From: Rhodoferax sp.
GTDB taxonomy: Bacteria; Pseudomonadota; Gammaproteobacteria; Burkholderiales; Burkholderiaceae_C
Direction: 5' to 3'
DNA: 64,000 bases
Assembly: GCA_031291305.1 (NCBI GenBank)
Contig: JARLJH010000052.1
Coordinates: forward strand, 1-64,000
Below the pieces are notes generated by a model. The model saw only the letters and a program-made list of their open reading frames with translations, ran no database searches and was not told where the DNA came from. Numbering within the stretch: position 1 is the first letter of the stretch; each line of letters starts with the position of its first letter. The position numbers and the translations under genes are program-made. Positions 45,255 to 55,519 of the stretch are shown here, one piece after another.

Positions 45255-46075
45255 AAGTTGCTGCCATCCAGATGGTGTCGTCAACCAGCGTCCAGGCCAA
45301 TGTGGCCCAGGCCCGGGACCTGCTGGGCCAGGCTGCCAAGAGCGGTGCCGAGTTGGCCGTGTTGCCGGAGTACTTTTGCCTGATGGGGCAGCGCGATGCC
45401 GACAAACTGGCGATTGCCGAGACCTTGGGCCAGGGGCCACTGCAACAGTTCCTGTCAGATACCGCACGGGAGCTGGGCTTGTGGCTGGTCGGCGGGACGA
45501 TTCCGCTGCGGCCCGACTCCGGTGCCGATGCCGGGCGCGTTTTCAACAGCAGTTTGGCCTTTTCCCCAGATGGAATCTGCGTTGCGCGCTATCACAAAAT
45601 ACATTTGTTTCGATTTGACAACGGTGTCGAGCGCTATGACGAATCTGCGGTTCTGCTGGCAGGCAGCGAGCCCGTGACTTTTGACCTGAACTCGCGTGAC
45701 GGCCATAGCTGGCGTGTCGGTATGAGCGTGTGTTACGACCTGCGCTTTGCCGAACTCTACCGGACCTACGCCAGCGCAGGCGCGCACCTGCTACTGGCGC
45801 CCAGCGCCTTCACTTACACCACTGGAGAAGCGCACTGGGAGGTCTTGCTGCGGGCGCGCGCCATTGAGAACCTGGCGTATGTGGCAGCCGCAGCGCAGGG
45901 TGGCTTGCATGACAACGGACGCAAGACCTGGGGTCACGCCATGCTGATTGACCCTTGGGGACAGGTGCTGGCTCAGCGCGAGCAGCAGGCCGGCGTGGTG
46001 CTGGCCGACCTGGACTTTGATCTGTTGAGTGCCTGCCGCAGCCGCTTGCCAGCCTTGTCGCATCGCGTCTTATGA
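45251..46075 (+). CDS. Carbon-nitrogen hydrolase (Nit1/deaminated-glutathione amidase type)
   Basis: 274 aa nitrilase-superfamily amidase. The catalytic triad is visible as Glu in AVLPEYFCLMG, Lys in YHKIHLF and Cys in SVCYDLRFAELYR. The closest known group hydrolyses deaminated glutathione, a metabolite-repair reaction; that is inference. Its ATG overlaps the yhdP stop (ATGA), and its end overlaps mltA, so the three are translated as a unit. Confidence 0.9.
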   Translation: MKVAAIQMVSSTSVQANVAQARDLLGQAAKSGAELAVLPEYFCLMGQRDADKLAIAETLGQGPLQQFLSDTARELGLWLVGGTIPLRPDSGADAGRVFNSSLAFSPDGICVARYHKIHLFRFDNGVERYDESAVLLAGSEPVTFDLNSRDGHSWRVGMSVCYDLRFAELYRTYASAGAHLLLAPSAFTYTTGEAHWEVLLRARAIENLAYVAAAAQGGLHDNGRKTWGHAMLIDPWGQVLAQREQQAGVVLADLDFDLLSACRSRLPALSHRVL

Positions 46076-47268
46076 GCACGGTATCCACGCTGCGTTTTCT
46101 GCGGCTTTTTGTGGGCCGCCCGATGGCGGCGGGGATGCTCGCCCTGCTGGGTGCTTGCAGCAGCGTGCCCCTGATGGCACCGGGCACAAGCGGCACTCAG
46201 GGCTGGCCCGCATCCGCGCCCTCAGCCACCTCGCCCGAAGCTACGTCGACGGCCGCGGGTGCAACAGGGCCCGTCCTGTTGCAGCGCAACAGCCGCTGGG
46301 TGCCGGTGCCGTGGAGCGACTTGCCGGGTGTTGACCAGGATGCCCTGTATGAAGCCTGGAACGCCTGGATAAAAAGTTGCGAGCGCCCGGGGCCGGTATT
46401 TGCGCCCCTGTGCCCAGAAGTGCGGCGCCTGAGCATCGCCGATGCCGAAGCTCAACGCGCCTGGATGCTGTCGCGCTTACAGCCTTACCGCGTCGAGCCC
46501 TTGCAGGGTGGCCCGGCGCCGGGACTACTGACCGCCTATTACGAACCTGAATTTGCTGCACGCCGCTTGCCTGGCGACGGTTTCAACACGCCTTTGTACC
46601 AACCCCCTGCGGGGCTGATTCCCGGCAAACCGTGGTTCACGCGCCGCGAGGCTGACACCCTGCCCCAGGCGCAGGCGGCGCTGCGTGGCCGCGAACTGCT
46701 GTACCTGGCCGACCCGGTGGATGCCATGCTGCTGCAGATTCAGGGGTCGGGCCGCCTGCGCGTGACCGAACCCGATGGCCGCCAGCATCTGGTGCGTCTG
46801 TCCTATGCCGGCAACAACGGGCAAGCCTATCAAAGCATCGGGCGCTGGTTGCTTGACCAAGGCGCATTGCGTGACGCCACGTGGCCTGGCATTCGTGCCT
46901 GGATTAGCCAGAATCCGCAGCGACAGGCGGAACTGTTGTGGCAAAACCCGCGGCTGGTCTTTTTCAAAGAAGAGGTCTTGAGCGACTTTGATGCGGCCTT
47001 CGGACCGCGCGGTGCGCAAGGCGTGCCCCTGACGCCGGGGCGTTCCATCGCCGTGGATCCGCAGAGCATTCCGTACGGTACTCCGGTCTGGCTCGCCTCC
47101 GAGGGCGCCAATCTGTCGCTGCAGCGTCTGGTGCTGGCGCAAGACACCGGCAGCGCCATTGTGGGTCCGACGCGGGCAGACTATTTTGCGGGCTGGGGCG
47201 CGCAAGCTGGCGAGTTGGCAGGCCGACTGAAACAGCCACTTAGACTCTGGGCGCTGTGGCCCAAATAG
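46072..47268 (+). CDS. mltA: Membrane-bound lytic murein transglycosylase A
   Basis: 398 aa outer-membrane lipoprotein that cleaves peptidoglycan to 1,6-anhydro products. The lipobox is LLGAC (about 25-29). The MltA domain has GLLTAYYEPEF and LQIQGSGRLRV, and the C-terminal 3D domain has the catalytic Asp in LVLAQDTGSAIVGPTRAD. It is the last gene of the yhdP-nitrilase-mltA overlap chain, an envelope-maintenance grouping. Confidence 0.95.
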   Translation: MSTVSTLRFLRLFVGRPMAAGMLALLGACSSVPLMAPGTSGTQGWPASAPSATSPEATSTAAGATGPVLLQRNSRWVPVPWSDLPGVDQDALYEAWNAWIKSCERPGPVFAPLCPEVRRLSIADAEAQRAWMLSRLQPYRVEPLQGGPAPGLLTAYYEPEFAARRLPGDGFNTPLYQPPAGLIPGKPWFTRREADTLPQAQAALRGRELLYLADPVDAMLLQIQGSGRLRVTEPDGRQHLVRLSYAGNNGQAYQSIGRWLLDQGALRDATWPGIRAWISQNPQRQAELLWQNPRLVFFKEEVLSDFDAAFGPRGAQGVPLTPGRSIAVDPQSIPYGTPVWLASEGANLSLQRLVLAQDTGSAIVGPTRADYFAGWGAQAGELAGRLKQPLRLWALWPK

Positions 47269-47324
47269 CGGCAATCGCGTTACCATTCAAGCTGATTTAC
47301 CGATCACCCCAACGAAGACACACC

Positions 47325-48275
47325 ATGAACAAATCATCCATGCATGACATTGACGAGCGGACCAATCTGACAAGCAACAGCATGTTTGAGTTGCTGTTGT
47401 TCCGACTGGGTGAGGCACCGGGCACCGACCGACGTGAGCTGTTTGGCATCAATGTGTTCAAGGTGCGGGAGATTCTGGTGATGCCCGAGATCACTGCCAT
47501 GGTGAACTCGCCACCGTCAGTGATGGGCGTAGCCAACATCCGTGGCCAGATGATCACGGTGATCAATCTGCCGCAAATCGTTGGCACTAACCCCACCAAA
47601 GGCCTGGGCATCCTGCTGGTGACTGAGTTTGCCCGCACCACGCAGGCGTTCGCGGTCGAAGAAGTCAACGAAATCGTGCGTCTGGAGTGGAAGCAAGTGT
47701 TGTCTGCCGAAGGCCGGGGTGGTGGCCTGGTCACCAGCATCGCACGACTGGACGGCAACGCCGAAAACACCCGTCTGGCACAAGTGCTGGACGTGGAGCA
47801 GATACTGCGCGATGTGTTCCCAGAGCAGCAGCCCGGTGAGTTGGAGGTCAATGACAAGCTGCACCTGCCACCCGGCACGGTGATCCTGGCTGCTGACGAT
47901 TCGGCTGTGGCGCGCATGATGATTGAGCAGGGCCTCAAATCCATGGACGTGTCCTACATCATGACCAAAACCGGCCAGGAGGCGTGGGACCGACTTAAAG
48001 CCATGGCCGCAGAAGCTGAAGCGCAGGGTAAGACCATTCGTGACAAAGTGGCCCTGGTGCTGACCGACCTGGAAATGCCCGAGATGGACGGCTTTACCCT
48101 GACACGCAATATCAAGCAAGATCCACGCTTCAGTAGTTTGCCCGTTGTGATTCACTCGTCACTGACCGGTGCTACCAACGAAGATCACGTGCGCAAGGTC
48201 GGTGCCGATGGTTACGTGGCCAAATTTGTGGCAGAAGAGCTGGCACAAGCCATTCGCAAGGTGCTCACCCGCTGA
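47325..48275 (+). CDS. cheV: CheV chemotaxis coupling protein
   Basis: 316 aa: a CheW-like domain at about 25-165 (FGINVFKVREILVMPEI, GVANIRGQMITVINLPQ) linking receptors to CheA, joined to a receiver domain at about 185-310. The receiver has the acidic pair AADDSAVARMM and the phospho-acceptor in LTDLEMPEMDGFTL. It stands alone here with no other che genes, so it works in trans. The ATG is preceded only by a weak site (AACGAAGACACACC). Confidence 0.94.
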   Translation: MNKSSMHDIDERTNLTSNSMFELLLFRLGEAPGTDRRELFGINVFKVREILVMPEITAMVNSPPSVMGVANIRGQMITVINLPQIVGTNPTKGLGILLVTEFARTTQAFAVEEVNEIVRLEWKQVLSAEGRGGGLVTSIARLDGNAENTRLAQVLDVEQILRDVFPEQQPGELEVNDKLHLPPGTVILAADDSAVARMMIEQGLKSMDVSYIMTKTGQEAWDRLKAMAAEAEAQGKTIRDKVALVLTDLEMPEMDGFTLTRNIKQDPRFSSLPVVIHSSLTGATNEDHVRKVGADGYVAKFVAEELAQAIRKVLTR

Positions 48276-48295
48276 GGTCTTTGTGGAATTTTCTT

Positions 48296-48357
48296 TGTAT
48301 GAAAATAGGCTCTAGCCCCCGCAGATAAAGGGCTATCTACTTCTATAAAGATAGTAA
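48296..48357 (+). repeat. AT-rich hairpin repeat, copy G
   Basis: GAAAATAGGCTCTAGCCCCC, then ATAAAGGGCTAT and CTATAAAGATAGTAAG. The TAGCCC/GGGCTA stem is intact. It lies between the convergent 3' ends of cheV and the ALDH7 gene. It is one of the least decayed copies and is useful as a reference. Confidence 0.88.
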
Positions 48358-48405
48358 GAGAAGCCATGGCCGTCCGGACAGCAGGTGACTGTCCGGCACC
48401 TTGGC

Positions 48406-49917
48406 TTAGATGTCAAACCTCACCCCTTGTGCCAGTGGCAGGGCATTGGAATAGTTGATGGTGTTGGTGGCCCGGCGCATATAGGCCTTCCAGGCGTCCG
48501 AGCCCGACTCGCGGCCACCGCCGGTTTCTTTTTCCCCGCCAAACGCGCCGCCGATCTCGGCCCCAGATGTGCCGATGTTCACATTGGCTATGCCGCAGTC
48601 TGACCCGGTGGCCGACATGAAGGTTTCTGCCTCGCGCAAATCGGTGGTGAAGATGGCTGATGACAAACCTTGTGGCACGTCGTTGTTCAGCGCCACAGCC
48701 TCAGCCAGCGTCTGGTATTTCAGGGCATACAGAATCGGCGCAAACGTTTCATGGCGGACCACACCGGTCTGCGCAGGCATCTCCACCAGTGCTGCCCGCA
48801 CGTAAAAAGCGTCAGGGTAACGGTCTTGCAGCACCCGTTCGCCGCCGGTGATGGTTCCACCTTCATCGCGCGCCTTTGCCAAGGCCTGCTGCATGGCGTC
48901 AAACGCTGCCCTGTCGATCAGCGGCCCCAAGAGCGTGCCGGGTTCGGTCGGCAAGCCTATCGTGAAACTGGTGTACGCCTTTTTGAGTCGGCCAACCAGG
49001 TCGTCGTAAACCGAGGCATGCACGATGAGGCGTCGTGCACTGGTGCAACGCTGCCCCGCCGTACCGGCTGCAGCAAACGCCACTGCACGCACCGCCATGT
49101 CCAGATCTGCCGATGGTGCGACGATGATGGCGTTGTTGCCACCCAGCTCCAGCAAACAGCGGCCAAAACGGGTCGCCACACTGGCACCCACGCTGCGGCC
49201 CATGCGGGTGCTGCCGGTGGCCGATACCAGTGCCACTTGGGGGCTGTCCACCAAGGCCTGGCCCACATCGGCGTGACCCAGCACCACCTGGCACAAGTCG
49301 CGCGTGAGCTCTGGCTGGACAAAACGTGCGCAGGCCCGCTCAAACAGCGCCTGCACCGCCAGCGCGCACAGCGGCGCTTTTTCGGACGGTTTCCAGATCA
49401 CCGCGTCGCCACACACCAGCGCCAGCGCGGCGTTCCAGGCCCAGACCGCTACCGGAAAGTTGAAAGCGGTGATGACACCCACCACGCCCAGCGGGTGCCA
49501 GGTTTCCATCATGCGGTGGCCGGGGCGTTCGCTGGCCATCGTCAGGCCATGCAGTTGGCGCGACAGACCGACCGCGAAGTCGCAGATGTCGATCATCTCC
49601 TGCACTTCACCCAGGCCTTCGGAGCTGACTTTGCCAACCTCCAGCGTCACCAGTTCGCCCAAGGCCTGCTTGTGGGCACGCAACTCATCACCCAGAAGCC
49701 GCACCAGCTCGCCGCGTTGCGGCCCGGGCACCGTGCGCCAGCGAAGAAACGCGGCTTGGGTGCGCTCGACGCTATGGGCCACGTCCGTCAGCTGGGCGGT
49801 GTGAACCTGGGCCAGCACCTGGCCGTCCAGTGGCGACAGGGTGGCCAGATCACCGCCTTGCAGCGCCTGGGGCGCCACGCCCAATGAGGCCATCAATGCT
49901 GTCACAGATGTTTGCAT
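48406..49917 (-). CDS. amaB: ALDH7-type aldehyde dehydrogenase (L-aminoadipate-semialdehyde dehydrogenase)
   Basis: 503 aa. Catalytic C in TAGQRCTSARRL, the Glu base in LLELGGNNAI, and the ALDH7/antiquitin-specific C-terminal region KETGGGRESGSDAWKAYMRR. Antiquitin-type enzymes oxidise aminoadipate semialdehyde (or its cyclic piperideine form) to L-2-aminoadipate in lysine breakdown. The neighbouring saccharopine-dehydrogenase gene and the Lrp regulator support that role. Confidence 0.9.
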   Translation of the reverse strand: MQTSVTALMASLGVAPQALQGGDLATLSPLDGQVLAQVHTAQLTDVAHSVERTQAAFLRWRTVPGPQRGELVRLLGDELRAHKQALGELVTLEVGKVSSEGLGEVQEMIDICDFAVGLSRQLHGLTMASERPGHRMMETWHPLGVVGVITAFNFPVAVWAWNAALALVCGDAVIWKPSEKAPLCALAVQALFERACARFVQPELTRDLCQVVLGHADVGQALVDSPQVALVSATGSTRMGRSVGASVATRFGRCLLELGGNNAIIVAPSADLDMAVRAVAFAAAGTAGQRCTSARRLIVHASVYDDLVGRLKKAYTSFTIGLPTEPGTLLGPLIDRAAFDAMQQALAKARDEGGTITGGERVLQDRYPDAFYVRAALVEMPAQTGVVRHETFAPILYALKYQTLAEAVALNNDVPQGLSSAIFTTDLREAETFMSATGSDCGIANVNIGTSGAEIGGAFGGEKETGGGRESGSDAWKAYMRRATNTINYSNALPLAQGVRFDI

Positions 49918-49933
49918 GCTTGCTCCTGAAAAA

Positions 49934-49990
49934 GATGCTGTATACCCATATTACATAAGGGCTGCAGCCTGTTTTTGTCTAAAAATAATC
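49934..49990 (-). repeat. AT-rich hairpin repeat, copy H (minus orientation)
   Basis: On the minus strand it reads ACAAAAACAGGCTGCAGCCC, then TTATGTAATATGGGTATACA. The first half matches copy F. It separates amaB from the upstream saccharopine-dehydrogenase gene. Confidence 0.65.
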
Positions 49991-50024
49991 GGGTCGGCAT
50001 GCCAGCCATGTGTGTAACACTGGA

Positions 50025-51119
50025 CTAGCCGATCGACTCCACCTGGCGCGACTGCTGGTAAGCGCTGCCAAAGCGGTTGGACAGCAAGTCCGGCAGGGCC
50101 ACCTGCTCTTGCTTGATGAAACCGCTTTGCGGCAATTTTCTCTCACGGAACAGATCCACGGCAGCGCAGACGCCAGCGGCCGTGGTGATCTGGATCGCGC
50201 TCATTGGATGCTCTTCGGAGCGGTCGGCAAAAATCTTGCGGGCAAACACCTCCTGCATGAACTTGCCGTCGCACTCGCCGCTGACGGTGACAAACACCAG
50301 CACCACATCCTGCATGGTCAGCGGGATGGATTTGCGCAGGATCGCCTTCAGGGTTCCCTGATCGTGCTGCATGCCCAGTTCTTGCAACAGCATTTTCATG
50401 ATGGCGCCGTGGCCGGGGTAACGCACGGTTTTGTAGTCCAGCGTCTGCACCTTGCCCTTGAGCGTGTCGCACAGGGTGCCCAGACCGCCGGAGGTGTTGA
50501 AGGCTTCGTACTCGGTGCCGTCCAGGCTGAAATGCTCCATGCCTTCGAGCGGCAGCACCTCGATCACGTTGCCGTCACGGATGGCTTCGCAGGGGTGGCA
50601 GTATTCGTTGATCAGGCCGTCCACGCTCCAGGTCAGGTTGTATTTGAGCGAGTTGGTGGGAAACGCCGGCAAGGCACCCACGCGCATCTTGACCTCATGC
50701 AAGCTGCTGAACTTCTGGCTCAGGTGGTGCGCCACGATGCCGATGAAGCCCGGCGCCAGCCCGCACTGCGGCATAAAGGCAGTTTTGGCACCCTCGGCCA
50801 GCGCCATGATGCCGCGCGTGGCGGCCACGTCCTCGGTCAGGTCGAAATAGTGGCAACCGGCCGCCTTGGCTTGCGTGGCCACCGTGAGTGCCAAGTGGTA
50901 CGGCAAGGCGTTGATGACGGCGTCAAACCCCTGCATGCTGGCACGCAGTTCCGCCACGTCCGAGGTGTCGATCAGCGCTGTCTCGACCGGCAAATGCGCT
51001 ATCGCCTTGAGCGCTACCACGCTGCAATCCACCACCTTGACCTGGTAGTCCCCGCTTTGTGACAACAACGCGGCGATGGTTTGGCCGATGTGACCGGCAC
51101 CCATTAAAACGATACGCAT
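50025..51119 (-). CDS. Saccharopine-dehydrogenase-family oxidoreductase
   Basis: 364 aa with an N-terminal NAD(P)-binding fold (MRIVLMGAGHIGQTIAALL) and the catalytic saccharopine-dehydrogenase region (YHLALTVATQAKAAGCHYFD; QCGLAPGFIGIVAHHL). An AAGGAG site is nine bases before the ATG. Together with amaB this suggests oxidation of lysine through aminoadipate semialdehyde, either forming it from saccharopine or another lysine derivative; the exact substrate is not settled by sequence. Divergent from an Lrp gene across 139 bp. Confidence 0.87.
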   Translation of the reverse strand: MRIVLMGAGHIGQTIAALLSQSGDYQVKVVDCSVVALKAIAHLPVETALIDTSDVAELRASMQGFDAVINALPYHLALTVATQAKAAGCHYFDLTEDVAATRGIMALAEGAKTAFMPQCGLAPGFIGIVAHHLSQKFSSLHEVKMRVGALPAFPTNSLKYNLTWSVDGLINEYCHPCEAIRDGNVIEVLPLEGMEHFSLDGTEYEAFNTSGGLGTLCDTLKGKVQTLDYKTVRYPGHGAIMKMLLQELGMQHDQGTLKAILRKSIPLTMQDVVLVFVTVSGECDGKFMQEVFARKIFADRSEEHPMSAIQITTAAGVCAAVDLFRERKLPQSGFIKQEQVALPDLLSNRFGSAYQQSRQVESIG

Positions 51120-51186
51120 GACTTTTCTCCTTGGTGGCTTGAAGTTGGTAGTCAGTCTAGTGGCGGGTGTTGTCAAAAAGCATGGT

Positions 51187-51201
51187 TATTTCGACGAAAT
51201 A
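51187..51201. promoter_or_regulatory. Palindromic Lrp-type operator
   Basis: TATTTCG-A-CGAAATA is a 15-bp perfect palindrome in the divergent region between the saccharopine-dehydrogenase and Lrp genes. A second half-site, TCATTTCGTCAA, lies at 51235-51246. Paired sites of this kind fit an Lrp/AsnC regulator that controls itself and its divergent target. Confidence 0.6.
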
Positions 51202-51258
51202 TACATTTAAAAAGTCACTATGATGCATTACTTGTCATTTCGTCAATAGAGCTTCCTC

Positions 51259-51717
51259 ATGACCTCCACGCCCCTACCCCCTGCCTTGCGCGACGCGCTG
51301 GACCGCGAACTGCTGGCGCTGTTGCAAATCAACGCGCGCGAGTCTGCGGCCAATCTAGCGCGAAAGCTGGGCACGGCGCGAACCACCGTGCTATCGCGTC
51401 TGAGCCGACTAGAGCGTGATGGCGTCATTGCCGGCTACACCGTGCGCCTGGCGCAGGATATGCTCAACCAGGGCTTGCAGGCCTTTGTTGGCCTGACCGT
51501 GCAGCCCAAAGCCGGGCGCAGCATCGAAGAGCGCCTGCAGCGCATGCCCGAGGTGCGCCAGTTGTGCGCGGTTAGCGGTGAGTTCGACTATGTGCTGCTG
51601 CTGCGGGCAGAGTCTGCGGTGCGGTTAAACACGCTGTTGGACGAGATTCGCAACCTCGAAGGCGTCGTCAAAACCACCACGTCGGTGGCATTGGCTTGGA
51701 AGATTGAGCGAACTTGA
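51259..51717 (+). CDS. Lrp/AsnC-family transcriptional regulator
   Basis: 152 aa: N-terminal winged helix (LLALLQINARESAANLARKL, then TARTTVLSRLSRLERDGVIA) and a C-terminal RAM ligand-binding domain (AFVGLTVQPKAG; VSGEFDYVLLLRAES). It is divergent from the saccharopine-dehydrogenase/amaB genes and probably senses lysine or an amino acid of that pathway. The palindrome at 51187 is its likely binding site. Confidence 0.93.
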   Translation: MTSTPLPPALRDALDRELLALLQINARESAANLARKLGTARTTVLSRLSRLERDGVIAGYTVRLAQDMLNQGLQAFVGLTVQPKAGRSIEERLQRMPEVRQLCAVSGEFDYVLLLRAESAVRLNTLLDEIRNLEGVVKTTTSVALAWKIERT

Positions 51718-51858
51718 CGGTAGCAGCCAAGCCAAGAGGCGCAAGACCCGCAGCAGTAGGCAAGGTGCTGCCGGGGTCATATCGACGTACCCATTTGGTA
51801 CCGCGCGACACCATGGATCGGTAAGCAGTCGCCAACCTTCATCGTGTTGACTATTTCC

Positions 51859-51883
51859 AAATATACTGCCAGCCAGTATATTT
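51859..51883. promoter_or_regulatory. FrmR operator overlapping the frm promoter
   Basis: AAATATACTG-ccagc-CAGTATATTT is an inverted repeat with perfect 10-bp arms. A promoter fits inside it: -35 TTTCCA (51854-51859), 17-bp spacer, -10 TATATT (51877-51882), 21 bp before the frmR ATG. A repressor bound here would block RNA polymerase, as expected for FrmR-type formaldehyde-sensing repressors. Confidence 0.72.
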
Positions 51884-51903
51884 AACTCACCGCCATCCAG
51901 AGC

Positions 51904-52191
51904 ATGCCGCATTCACCGCAAGAGAAAAAGAAAGCGATTTCGCGCCTGCGCCGCATCCGGGGCCAAGCCGAGGCCCTGGAACGCGCCATCGAAACCGGCA
52001 CCGAATGCGGTCCGTTGCTGCAGCAGTTGGCGGCTTTGCGCGGTGCCGTCAACGGGCTCGTCTATGAAGTGCTGGAAGGCCATTTACGCGAGACCTTCGG
52101 GCAAAACGCCACAGGCGACGAGCCGCCAAAACAGATTCCAGACGCAGAGATCGACCAGACCATTGCGTTGATTCGTTCCTATCTCAAATAG
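51904..52191 (+). CDS. frmR: FrmR formaldehyde-responsive repressor (CsoR/RcnR family)
   Basis: 95 aa all-helical repressor. The FrmR sensing residues are present: Pro2 (MPHSP) and Cys35 (TGTEC), which in E. coli FrmR become cross-linked by formaldehyde so that DNA is released. The family helix KKAISRLRRIRGQAEALERA follows. It lies 18 bp before frmA in the same direction, under the palindrome at 51859. Confidence 0.95.
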   Translation: MPHSPQEKKKAISRLRRIRGQAEALERAIETGTECGPLLQQLAALRGAVNGLVYEVLEGHLRETFGQNATGDEPPKQIPDAEIDQTIALIRSYLK

Positions 52192-53319
<1,128 letters not shown>

Positions 53320-53334
53320 CCGTCGGAAGCACCC

Positions 53335-54174
53335 ATGAACCGCATCGAAAAACACGCCTGTTTTGGCGGGCAACAAGAAGTCTGGGCTCACACGTCCAGC
53401 GTGTTGGGCTGTGAAATGCGCGTCGGCGTCTACCTGCCACCGCAGGCGCAGGCTGGTCAGTGTCCGGTGCTCTACTGGTTGTCGGGCCTGACGTGCAACG
53501 AGCAAAACTTCATTACCAAGGCGGGCGCGCAGCGTTTTGCCGCCGAACATGGTCTGATTCTGGTGGCACCCGACACCAGCCCCCGTGGCAGTAATGTGGC
53601 CGATGACGCGCAGAGCTACGACCTCGGTCAAGGCGCGGGCTTCTATGTCAACGCCACGCAAGCGCCCTGGTCATCGCATTACCGCATGCATGACTACGTG
53701 GTGCACGAACTGCCCGCGCTGGTGGAGTCGCACTTTCCAGCCAGTGCGATGCGCGCCATCAGCGGCCATTCGATGGGAGGCCACGGCGCCCTGATTTGTG
53801 CGCTGAGAAACCCAGGGCGTTATCGCAGTGTTTCTGCGTTTTCACCCATCGTCGCGCCCAGCCAGGTGCCGTGGGGCGAAAGGGCGCTGACGGCGTATCT
53901 GGGCCCGGACAAGTCAACTTGGCAAGCCTGGGATGCCTGCGCCCTGGTGCAATCTGTCAGCGAACGCCTGCCGCTATTGATTGACCAAGGCGAAGCCGAT
54001 GAGTTTTTGCCTGTGCAACTCAAACCCCATTTGCTGCAGCAGGCTTGCGATGCCGTTGGGCACCCGCTGCAACTGCGCATGCGCCCTGGTTATGACCATA
54101 GCTACTACTTCATCAGCAGTTTTATCGACGAGCACATCGCGCACCACGCGAATGCCTTGCGAAGCGAGCCCTGA
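53335..54174 (+). CDS. fghA: S-formylglutathione hydrolase
   Basis: 279 aa alpha/beta hydrolase that splits S-formylglutathione into formate and glutathione, completing formaldehyde detoxification. The nucleophile is S146 (SGHSMGGHGAL), with the oxyanion region YWLSGLTCNEQNFI and the late Asp/His (QGEADEFLP; GYDHSYYFIS). It lies 15 bp after frmA, the operon end; a hairpin follows at 54207. Confidence 0.96.
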   Translation: MNRIEKHACFGGQQEVWAHTSSVLGCEMRVGVYLPPQAQAGQCPVLYWLSGLTCNEQNFITKAGAQRFAAEHGLILVAPDTSPRGSNVADDAQSYDLGQGAGFYVNATQAPWSSHYRMHDYVVHELPALVESHFPASAMRAISGHSMGGHGALICALRNPGRYRSVSAFSPIVAPSQVPWGERALTAYLGPDKSTWQAWDACALVQSVSERLPLLIDQGEADEFLPVQLKPHLLQQACDAVGHPLQLRMRPGYDHSYYFISSFIDEHIAHHANALRSEP

Positions 54175-54206
54175 AAGCAAGCTGCGGCTCGGTTAACATG
54201 CGCGCG

Positions 54207-54226
54207 GGCCAGCCTTTCTGCTGGCC
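54207..54226 (+). terminator. Hairpin after fghA / before alaC
   Basis: GGCCAGC-ctttct-GCTGGCC has perfect 7-bp arms. There is no U-run, so it may be a weak terminator of the frm operon or a leader structure of alaC. Confidence 0.4.
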
Positions 54227-54268
54227 ACGTCGCTCGGACGGTTCCGGGCGCTTACGTGAAAGTTCACC

Positions 54269-55480
54269 ATGACTGCATCCTCCGCAGGCAAGCGCCGTTT
54301 TGCGCGCATTGACCGCCTCCCCCCCTACGTTTTCAACATCACCGCCGAGCTCAAACTCGCCGCGCGCCGCCGTGGCGAAGACATCATCGACATGAGCATG
54401 GGCAACCCCGACGGGGCGACACCGGCGCACATCGTGGCCAAGCTCACCGAGGTGGCGCAGCGCCCCGACACGCATGGTTATTCGGCCAGCAAAGGCATCC
54501 CGCGCCTGCGCCGTGCCATCGCCAAGTGGTACCAGGACCGCTACGCGGTGGACATCAACCCCGACACCGAGGCCATCGTCACCATCGGCTCCAAAGAAGG
54601 TTTGGCGCACCTGATGCTGGCCACGCTGGACCGGGGCGACACCGTGCTGGTGCCCGACCCGAGTTATCCGATCCACATCTATGGCGCCGTCATCGCCGGG
54701 GCCGACATCCGCAGCGTGCCGTTGACCGAGGGTGTAGACTTTTTTTCCGAGCTGGAAAAAGCCATTCGTGGCAGCTATCCCAAGCCCAAGATGATGGTGT
54801 TGGGTTTCCCGAGCAACCCGACCGCGCAATGCGTCGAGCTGGAGTTTTTTGAACGGGTGGTTGCGCTGGCCAAAAAACACGACATCTTTGTCGTGCACGA
54901 CCTGGCTTATGCTGACATCACCTTTGACGGCTGGAAAGCCCCCAGCATCATGCAGGTGCCCGGTGCCAAAGACATTGCGGTGGAGTTTTTCACCCTGTCC
55001 AAAAGCTACAACATGGCGGGCTGGCGCATCGGTTTTATGGTCGGCAACCCCGACTTGGTGGCGGCGCTGGCGCGCATCAAGAGTTACCACGACTACGGAA
55101 CGTTCACGCCCTTGCAGGTGGCTGCCATTGCTGCACTGGAAGGCGATCAGACCTGTGTCAAAGACATCGCCGCTACCTACCAAAGTCGCCGCGACGTGCT
55201 CTACAAAGGTTTGATCGAAGCAGGCTGGCAGGTGGAATGCCCCAAAGCCAGCATGTACATCTGGGCACGCATTCCAGAACCCTACCGGGCGCTCGGTTCA
55301 CTGGAATTTGCCAAGCAACTGCTGAGCAAGGCCAAAGTCTCCGTGTCTCCCGGCATCGGCTTTGGTGACCACGGTGATGACCATGTGCGCTTTGCCCTGA
55401 TCGAGAACGAAGCCCGTATCCGCCAAGCGGTGCGCGGCATCAAGCAGATGTTCAAAGCGGATGGTGTGATGGGTTTGTAA
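54269..55480 (+). CDS. alaC: Alanine transaminase-type aminotransferase
   Basis: 403 aa class I PLP aminotransferase of the AlaC group. The PLP lysine is K245 ([15 protein letters not shown]). Cofactor contacts are in [18 protein letters not shown] and [13 protein letters not shown]. AlaC makes alanine from pyruvate and glutamate; related members act on other amino acids. It lies 39 bp before rocF in the same direction, so both may be on one transcript. Confidence 0.92.
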   Translation: MTASSAGKRRFARIDRLPPYVFNITAELKLAARRRGEDIIDMSMGNPDGATPAHIVAKLTEVAQRPDTHGYSASKGIPRLRRAIAKWYQDRYAVDINPDTEAIVTIGSKEGLAHLMLATLDRGDTVLVPDPSYPIHIYGAVIAGADIRSVPLTEGVDFFSELEKAIRGSYPKPKMMVLGFPSNPTAQCVELEFFERVVALAKKHDIFVVHDLAYADITFDGWKAPSIMQVPGAKDIAVEFFTLSKSYNMAGWRIGFMVGNPDLVAALARIKSYHDYGTFTPLQVAAIAALEGDQTCVKDIAATYQSRRDVLYKGLIEAGWQVECPKASMYIWARIPEPYRALGSLEFAKQLLSKAKVSVSPGIGFGDHGDDHVRFALIENEARIRQAVRGIKQMFKADGVMGL

Positions 55481-55519
55481 AGGCGCAGGGTTTTTAGCCA
55501 AATACCTACACTTGGCCCC

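Noticed and set aside
51859-51883. Inverted repeat before frmR as a terminator of the Lrp gene
   Set aside because: It is AT-rich, lies 140 bp after the Lrp stop and overlaps a good promoter; an operator explains it better.
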